This document shows, one piece after another, positions 56,923 through 64,000 of a stretch of 64,000 nt of DNA. Location: positions 31,420,716 through 31,484,715 of the forward strand of contig CM064874.1 of the NCBI GenBank assembly GCA_032719365.1. The letters run 5' to 3'. The DNA is from Prinsepia uniflora (Eukaryota; Streptophyta; Magnoliopsida; Rosales; Rosaceae). The position numbers and the translations under genes were made by a program. The notes under the pieces are model-generated. The model saw only the letters and a program-made list of their open reading frames with translations. It did not search any database and was not told where the DNA came from. Position 1 is the first letter of the stretch. Each line of letters opens with the position of its first letter.

Positions 56923-58882
56923 TTTTATCAAATCCGTAACCGTTTCATGAAATCATATCCATCCATATTTATGGAAATCAGTGCAAATCCAGAAAACCTC
57001 GATTCACGTGCAAACACGTAAATTGCCTCGAAATGCGTGAAAACATATAAATTCACTGATATCCAAAATAAATCATATAATCCCAATTATAACAATCATG
57101 AAACAGTTACGCATGCATCGAATTTATAAAACCAATGTCCACTCACAGACCGTTTAACCGAGCGCCTCGATACGCGTGCCATAGGCCTTCCCGGGCCACA
57201 CCACTATCACCGGGACTCCCAATCCTGTTCAAATCACATTAGAGGATCACTAACCTCATCATTAACATCCTAATCAAGTCCCGTAATTTTCCCGAATTTT
57301 TACGTATTTTTAAACTGAATTAAAAACCTTCGGACATCCCGAACAATAACGAAACGGGATCCGATCAACACGAAACCAACGCTAAAATGTTCGTTACATT
57401 GTATAGGATAAAAGTCATGTTGATCTCACCTCGAGATTCGTGCCCACGCGCCGTCACGCGCCGCCGTGAGTGGCTACGTGTGAAAGCCACGCGCCTGCTA
57501 CAGTGACTGCTACAGTGCTCCTTCTTCACCCGAATGACTGGTAAACGGGTCTGATTACCCGCGATAGGATCCGGTTCAATCACTCCCAATTCGACATCAA
57601 TTCAATCCGTTCTTTGAACTGATCCCTTATAATCAATCACCGTTTAAGTTCTGTAAATCGAATTACACAAATCATGGTCTAAATCCTCACGACTCTCGAT
57701 CGATCCTCGACGGGTTTTCAATTCGGGTTTCACGATATCGTCCCTAGTTTCCAAATTAATTCATTCAGTTAGCATCGTGAGAGTGTAAGGGACATTTCTA
57801 CAAGGTCAATTTGAGAAATACTTACCTCAAACCCACTGAACACAAGCTCGACTTTGAGCTGCCATGGAAGCTCAGTTCTTCCTCAATCCGCCATGATTTC
57901 TCTTCGTTCTTGAAGCAAAGCTGATCGTTTTGATCCCAGAAGACTCAAGGTAAACTCCATTTTGATCGTCACGGCCCAAATATTCCAATTCGAAATTCCC
58001 TCCAATTCCCCAAAATTTGATTCCCGAATTACACCTCCCCACTCAGTCCCCCGTGCTCTCCCTCAGCCAAAACCTTCCCAAAATCACCAAATATCCATTT
58101 GTGAAATCAATTATGGAAGGGAGATTGCCAATGGCCAGAATCAATTCCTTATACCTCTGTTTTTTGCTTGTTCACGGTGAGGAAGTGAGGATTAGCAGAA
58201 ATAGAAGGGAGGGATGAGATGGACGGCTGTGATGCAATCTGGGGGTGGAATGGATGGCTTAGATCAAAAGCAGGGATTTAATCCTAAATTATTATATAGT
58301 GGAAACTTTAGTATATAGTTTATGATTAGTGGATCAAGATCCAATCTAGCCGTCGGATGAGTGACACTTGTCACTCATCCAAGTGTCCTCCAACCACCAT
58401 TTCAGAATAAAATAATCCACACAGTTACCGAGACGTAACTTCCCCGATTTCACGTTTCAGACCATAACTTCCTCGAACGAAGTCCGATTTCGGCGTGCTG
58501 CCTGTCGTTGGATTCGCATCGACGAAACCTCCGTAACGGTCCTTGGCCCTCGGCCATCGGACATCCCGGTCAAAAAGTCAACATTTCCCCTTCATTTGTC
58601 CAAATTACGAAAACGCCCTTGAACTTCCGTACATCATAACTTTCACCACGAACGTCGGAATCGAACGTGCCACCTGTCTATGAACTCGTGACGTCCCGAA
58701 CTACATCACGGTCATCGGTCAAAGTCCATTTGACTATTCGAAATAAAATTCAACATTTTGCCCACGCCCAAGGGCAAAACGGTCATTTTGCACAATTTGT
58801 CCGAAATCACACAACTAATCCCAGATTAGTAAATCACCATTAAATATTATTAAATCCCCGATATTCGGGACGGGTCGTTACA

Positions 58883-58900
58883 ACCTTCCCTCCTTAAAGA
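58883..58900 (-). other. Polypurine tract of element A
   Basis: On the minus strand AAGGAGGGAAGGT ends directly at the LTR start TGTAACGACCC. It is preceded by a GAGGACGAAATT block shared with the element at the left edge. Confidence 0.75.
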
Positions 58901-61900
58901 ATTTCGTCCTCGAAATTACCAATCTCCTTATTCCACAACCACCTTGTGGAAAACAATTCGCTCACACATCTGTGTACACTTGTACACCCACATACTGGGA
59001 CAACACCTGCCTCGTCTGTTCCCAGACATCCCATCACAGTCATACGTCATAATAGCAACAACACTCGACCACCTCGAGTGGAAATGATCACCTGATCCGC
59101 GATAAAATCGCCTAACCATTTAGCTGACTTCTTCAGCTAGACGGTTCCCTTCCATTACCAATATATCCTTACCCTTGCTCTCATTGGGAGTCGCCAAATC
59201 TCATTTTTCAGTCCACGCTGACACCACCAGTTCAAACTGTCACCACAAAGCTTTACCACCCTAGTAAAGCCCCAACCATCAGCCAGTCAGTGATAACACC
59301 ACGTACTACATCACCCTCGATGTAGCGTAAGATCAACCACATGATCTCAATTCGCAGGGCAAGCCCAATCCTGCGACACAACATAATCTCAATGTCCATA
59401 ATTGCCGGCTCCCTCAGCGAACCAAGACGCTGGAAACATCACGGTGTGAAAACATCACACAAGGCTACTCGTGGTTACTCTGACCACCAATTCACTCATC
59501 CTGAGTGTACGTATACCGTCAACTTACTCCATCAAGTGGTGTAACTGGAACACATTGAATACCAGCCCAGCAGTGATCACACATATCAATACCAGGGTTC
59601 CACTAGCCAACCATGGCCAAGAGCACCTGCTCATACACTCACTGAACCCGACAAAATCACTCTGCACAGCGCACTGTATCCAATGTCCAGTCCACGATCA
59701 CAACCAACAAATGATACTGGAACCAAGCCGATTACCAACACGTTTAGTTACACACCACTGGTACATCCCATGTACCGCCATTAGGCACCACTCAGCCTAA
59801 CCAGTCTCAATCCTCGTACAACGTACCCTGAACGTACGTCAATTCATCAATCCGCCTACAACCACCTAGGTCGTAGCCAAACACGTTCCAATAATGGAGT
59901 ACATTTGCCCAAACCATCATGAGACAAAACGAGCTCCACCCGTCATCTAGTTCCAATTCCGAATCCGAATTCGTAATTTCGTAAGAAATCCCGAACCCGA
60001 ACCCAGACATCATATTTTTAATCCATTTCCAAATCCGAATCCGAAATCATTACTCTGTAAGCTAGCATTGGAATAATCATTCCGTACCCAAATCCAGTAA
60101 TCCATTTTCGAGCTTCGCAATCGAATCTTGAATCGCCACCCAGAAATTCGATTCCAAAACCCAAAATCTCGTTTACGTCCATCAAGACGTAACATAACCG
60201 AATCTATCGGTTGCCTGTCCAAAACACTCGATTGACTTCATAGGGAAGCCAATCCCAATATCCACACGTCAAAGGTTGACAAAATCCGACCATATCGGAA
60301 ACCTACTTAACCAAGTCACAAACCATATGGACTCACTCCGAAAAGAAGTTCAGTCCCGTCATTTACGACTCACATATCAAGGTAAGAGTGATAAACTCTC
60401 CACCCATCTGGATCATCAAGATCACAATCCATATCCATCGCTACGTCACCCGACAAGTAACATCACAATCCGAGATTGTCACATCGACCAAAGTCGACAA
60501 CATCACAAATCAGATCCACCTAGGATCCACACATGCTCACATAGCTAACAATCCATCTGGAAGCTGATCGTAGGGTCTTACACCCTCAATTGAATCCTTC
60601 GCCAAATTTCCCTTGGTGGAAAGATGACCACGCATATCACCACCAAATCCAAAATCATACAAAACTTCTTGTGTCCAATGAACCCAAGCCAAACATGGGT
60701 CCACCCACCAATGCACGCTCAACGTACTGGTAGCAACAATCATCATCTGCCACGACAGGAAAATATGAAGTCAACCCTAATGACTTCGGAATACCAATCA
60801 CCGATGCGGAAACGAGCACTCCTCTCCTCTCCTAATCACAACTCTCCCCGACATGGGAGTTCCAACCATGTTGGGGACAGACATGCTCCCAATGAGATGT
60901 CAAGTCCAACCACTGGACTGCCCACGTCCATACCTCACTTGGACCACCCACGTGTCCAAAATCAATTCATTACTCGGACTTCACGTCCGTCAATAATCAT
61001 GTATGCACACACCCCGATTCCGAACGGGATATCTACAATTTTTCCTGAATGTGCATACCATACTGCCTTTGTCTCACATCTCGACCTTAACAGGTTCAAT
61101 CCTCAGGTTCCAAGTGATTCACAATCACAAAATCCCACATCAATACCACGAATGGTTTCCACGACTTTTCCAATTTCAATAATTTCCTTGTAGTTCCTGG
61201 GGATATAAGAAGTATACCATCATACCAATCTCGGAGTTGACAACAACTCCCCAAATCCACCAATACACATGACATAGGGAACAGCATCCCAAGATTCCCC
61301 AAATTTTCAATCATACCTTTTGATCCATTCATCACTTGTCATCATGTATCTGTTAGGACTTATCCCAACACGACACAACCTCCACTGGAACCCATCCAGT
61401 CCAAGACTCAACCACCTCAGAGTCGCAGATACCAATCACATGTCCATCATGACAGAGTCACACCCCAACTGGTGGCTCATCGTCATCACAATCACTGACA
61501 CCTGCACCAGTGCTAGTACCAATACCAACGCACCATCATCAACACTAGTATCAACACACTGGCATCCATACTAGTATTGGCATCAAGGCACCAACATACC
61601 AACATCCATACATAGCACCCTAACATCCATGCTAGCACACAGTGTGCAACCTTGTTACCCTGGATCTCCTTTCATTCCGAACGACGATCCCGCAACACCA
61701 CTCGTACCCCACGACTATGGGTACCTCCAATTTGACCACTGGCACATCAGGATAATGGACGTTCCCTGAACATCCCCTGATCCTCAAGTGTGAAAGCCAC
61801 ACAAAATACCCTCGATAGCCAGTCATCTCGACACAACTGTCGACCAACAGTCATCGCTGTCAAGATCCGTATCCACACATCACACTAATATTCGATCCAA

Positions 61901-62576
61901 CACGGGATTCCATATTTTATTTCACAACCGTATCCATAGATCGAAACCCATAAGACTCACTAGAGTCATCCACATGGTCATCCACGACCTCAGCCGCTCG
62001 TCGCAGCACAAGTTCTCATTTAAAGTTCACTTTTCCAGCCCATCGATTATAAATTAGGGTTTCAAGATCACACCCTAGGGTTCCACCGAACCCAACTGCC
62101 TTATGCAGTAAAATCCACAACCTGACCAACCCCGCGGTCCTGACATCATATAGACGTCAAATCCAATCCAATCATCAACTCAACGTGGGTTCCATCGTGG
62201 ATTCCACCACGAAGGTCATCGGCTAACTCCGATGCACCAACACCCCGTACACTAGCCAACACTACTAGGGTCCAAAACATAGACCAATACTCAACTGAGT
62301 TTCGTACTTCCATAACATTATTCCAATGGGGTTCCCTGAACCTAGCTGTGCCCAGTGGCACAACAATCCATCATCACATGACCGAACCGACGGTCCCACA
62401 TTACCAGTTAATCGTATACAACCCCACCTGGGTTGAATCGCAACAATGCACGGCGTATCGGGCCAAACACACCCAATTCACCATACAAACCCAAAACTAT
62501 CTATCAGGTTGACAACGGAACTGCAGCCCAAAGAGACATCACACCCTCTTCCTTCGCGCACAAAGGAGCAAAACCT

Positions 62577-62588
62577 GCTCTGATACCA
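62577..62588 (-). other. Primer-binding site, tRNA-iMet type
   Basis: On the minus strand TGGTATCAGAGC lies two bases after the LTR end. It is the exact complement of the 3' end of plant initiator methionine tRNA, the commonest primer of plant LTR elements. It proves that the flanking 3-kb repeats are LTRs. Confidence 0.9.
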
Positions 62589-62590
62589 CT

Positions 62591-64000
62591 TGACACGACC
62601 CATCCCAATCCCCCCGGGATTACCATGGAATTTGACGTGCTCCCGTCTGACAAGAGGCGTCAGACAAGGGATAACCGATTGCCATTGCCCAAACGGGCTT
62701 CCAGAGTGCGTAAGAATCGATGGAGGAGGTGTGCGATGCTCAAGTCTCTGCTGCAGTCGTATCCGGAATCAACCTGAAGGGCATTAAAAACAAAAGCTGT
62801 GAGTGGACGAAAATAAACAAGTCTGTTAAAAAACATTTATAAGACATTTATGCCCCTCAGTAAAATCATATGCATGCACCAAAAACCAATAATCCCATAT
62901 TTATTTAGAAATAACCATTAGGGCCTTAGCCCGGAAACCAAATCATAGTTTCAAATTCCAAAAGTCAATCCAAGAGTTATTTCATCAATCCAGTAATATT
63001 CATTTATTATTTTTCCATCTCCGGCATCCCCGATGCCTAGCGTCCTAGACGCTTGACGTTCCAGACGTCATATCTCACGGTATTAAGCAACGCGTGCTGC
63101 CCGGGGTCTCACCGGGTCCATATCTCTGACATCCCCGATGTCTGACGTCCATGACGTCCAGCAATCCTGCTCCTGGATCACTATACGGTCCGGTAGCTCC
63201 GTACAATGAGCCCTCGCAGGCAATGCACCGTGACTTCTTCAGTGTCCCCGACACGTGGAGGAGACCAGGATATAAATATCCTCATATCGAGATGGTTTTA
63301 TGGAACACATTTTATTATTCATTTCCAAAATATCACAAGGGCCCTGCCCCGAATTTCCATAAAACCGTCATAAGTCCAAATAGTTGAATCAAATCCGGAA
63401 TAGTTTATTCAATTCCATTTTAGGGTCCCCGACCCGAAATCACATATATAAGTCAACTGGGCCCCTGGCCCGATTTCATAAGTCAACTGGGCCCCTGGCC
63501 CGATTTCATAATTCAATTGGGCCCTTGGCTCGATTAACAAGTTAACTGGGCCCCTGGCCCGATTCAACAAATTAACTGGGCCCCTGGCCCGATTTTATTT
63601 TATCAAATCCGTAACCGTTTCATGAAATCATATCCATCCATATTTATGGAAATCAGTGCAAATCCAGAAAACCTCGATTCACGTGCAAACACGTAAATCG
63701 CCTCGAAATGCGTGAAAACATATAAATTCACTGATATCCAAAATAAATCATATAATTCCAATTATAACAATCATGAAACAGTTACGCATGCATCGAATTT
63801 ATAAAACCAATGTCCACTCACAGACCGTTTAACCGAGCGCCTCGATACGCGTGCCATAGGCCTTCCCGGGCCACACCACTATCACCGGGACTCCCAATCC
63901 TGTTCAAATCACATTAGAGGATCACTAACCTCATCATTAACATCCTAATCAAGTCCCGTAATTTTCCCGAATTTTTACGTATTTTTAAACTGAATTAAAA
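62591..64000 (-). mobile_element. 5' LTR of element A, cut by the window edge
   Basis: 1410 bp of the LTR are visible, reading with the 3' LTR from TGACACGACCC onward and uninterrupted at the site where B sits in the other copy. It contains the U5 stem-loop 62645-62665, brackets 62798-62808 and 63812-63822, the hairpin series 63023-63158 and the five-unit minisatellite. Confidence 0.9.

Larger units (their letters stand above)
49539..58882 (-). mobile_element. 3' LTR of element A (2996 bp after removing B and C)
   Basis: Plus-strand ends are TGACACGACCCATCCC and TTCGGGACGGGTCGTTACA. It is interrupted at 49683-56025. Landmarks: hairpin series 56319-56454, brackets 56094-56104 and 57137-57147, GGGCC minisatellite about 56748-56922, GC hairpin around 57445-57495 and U3 palindrome 58355-58380. 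The U5 stem-loop is at 49593-49613. The 5 bp left of it (49534-49538, CGGTA) should be its target site. The matching copy lies off the right edge. Confidence 0.9.
58883..62590 (-). mobile_element. Internal region of element A, non-coding
   Basis: 3.7 kb lies between the two LTRs. The longest open frame (60624-61193, plus strand, antisense to the element) is serine/proline/histidine-rich with no recognisable domain and is not called a gene. No zinc knuckle, protease, polymerase, RNase H or integrase motif is seen on either strand. Dimer or packaging signals would be expected next to the primer site but cannot be recognised. Confidence 0.75.
49539..64000 (-). mobile_element. Element A: young large non-autonomous LTR retrotransposon (LARD type), 3' complete
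   Basis: Minus-strand order, right to left: 5' LTR (62591 to beyond 64000), primer site 62577-62588, internal region to 58883 with polypurine tract at its end, then 3' LTR 58882-49539 with B and C inside. The LTRs are 3.0 kb and the internal region 3.7 kb. The internal region has no recognisable gag or pol, which is the definition of a large retrotransposon derivative. Over the 1.4 kb where both LTRs are visible I count roughly 18-20 substitutions, so it is recent. It was probably mobilised by an unseen autonomous Ty3-type partner. Confidence 0.88.

Noticed and set aside
60624..61193. 189-codon open frame, the longest in the window
   Set aside because: It is antisense to element A, lies in its non-coding internal region, is low-complexity (Ser/Pro/His-rich) and has no recognisable domain.
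1..64000. tRNA, rRNA or snoRNA genes
   Set aside because: No cloverleaf with A/B boxes or conserved rRNA segments was recognised. The tRNA-complementary segments are primer sites, not genes.

Overview
The window is plant nuclear DNA, almost certainly from a eudicot with a repeat-rich genome. It is AT-rich and has GT-AG introns, one recognisable host gene and wall-to-wall nested LTR retrotransposons. I recognise no bacterial, organellar or RNA genes. The species cannot be named from the sequence.

Host gene: a complete PLATZ zinc-dependent transcription factor gene lies on the minus strand (coding exons 18836-18838, 18423-18635, 18114-18332 and 17573-17890; 250 aa). It sits in a TE-poor island at about 14.3-20.2 kb, flanked by a 632-bp MITE-like element and a 752-bp hAT-type element with an 8-bp target duplication.

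Left block (1-14.3 kb): the end of a large LTR element with a 1.9-kb LTR is followed by a broken LTR piece. Next comes a decayed Ty3/Tat-type element (3986-14338) with gag, protease and antisense-ORF remnants. It is interrupted by an unclassified LTR-like insertion (TSD ATAGG), a 2.9-kb solo LTR (TSD TTTAT) and a truncated LTR.

Middle block (20.9-47 kb): an old relic carries a plant-mobile-domain-like/coiled-coil gene on the plus strand and a retropepsin on the minus strand. It is cut up by LTRs G, J (holding K), H (holding I), L and M, most with perfect 5-bp target duplications.

Right block (49.5-64 kb): a young, coding-poor element of LARD type lies on the minus strand. It has 3.0-kb LTRs, a 3.7-kb internal region, a tRNA-iMet primer site and a polypurine tract. 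Its left LTR contains solo LTR B, which itself contains solo LTR C, all with matching target duplications.

The most interesting signal is shared by these long LTRs, which differ greatly in sequence. Each carries (i) a nearly perfect palindrome upstream, (ii) a domain of about 0.6-1.5 kb bracketed by the inverted pair TGTGAGTGGAC / GTCCACTCACA, (iii) in many copies, a variant-specific tandem array of small hairpins inside that domain, with stems that change in a compensatory way between units, and (iv) a stem-loop just before the LTR end. This looks like a conserved RNA (or cruciform DNA) architecture in a family of giant LTRs. I know of no published description of it, but I could not search.
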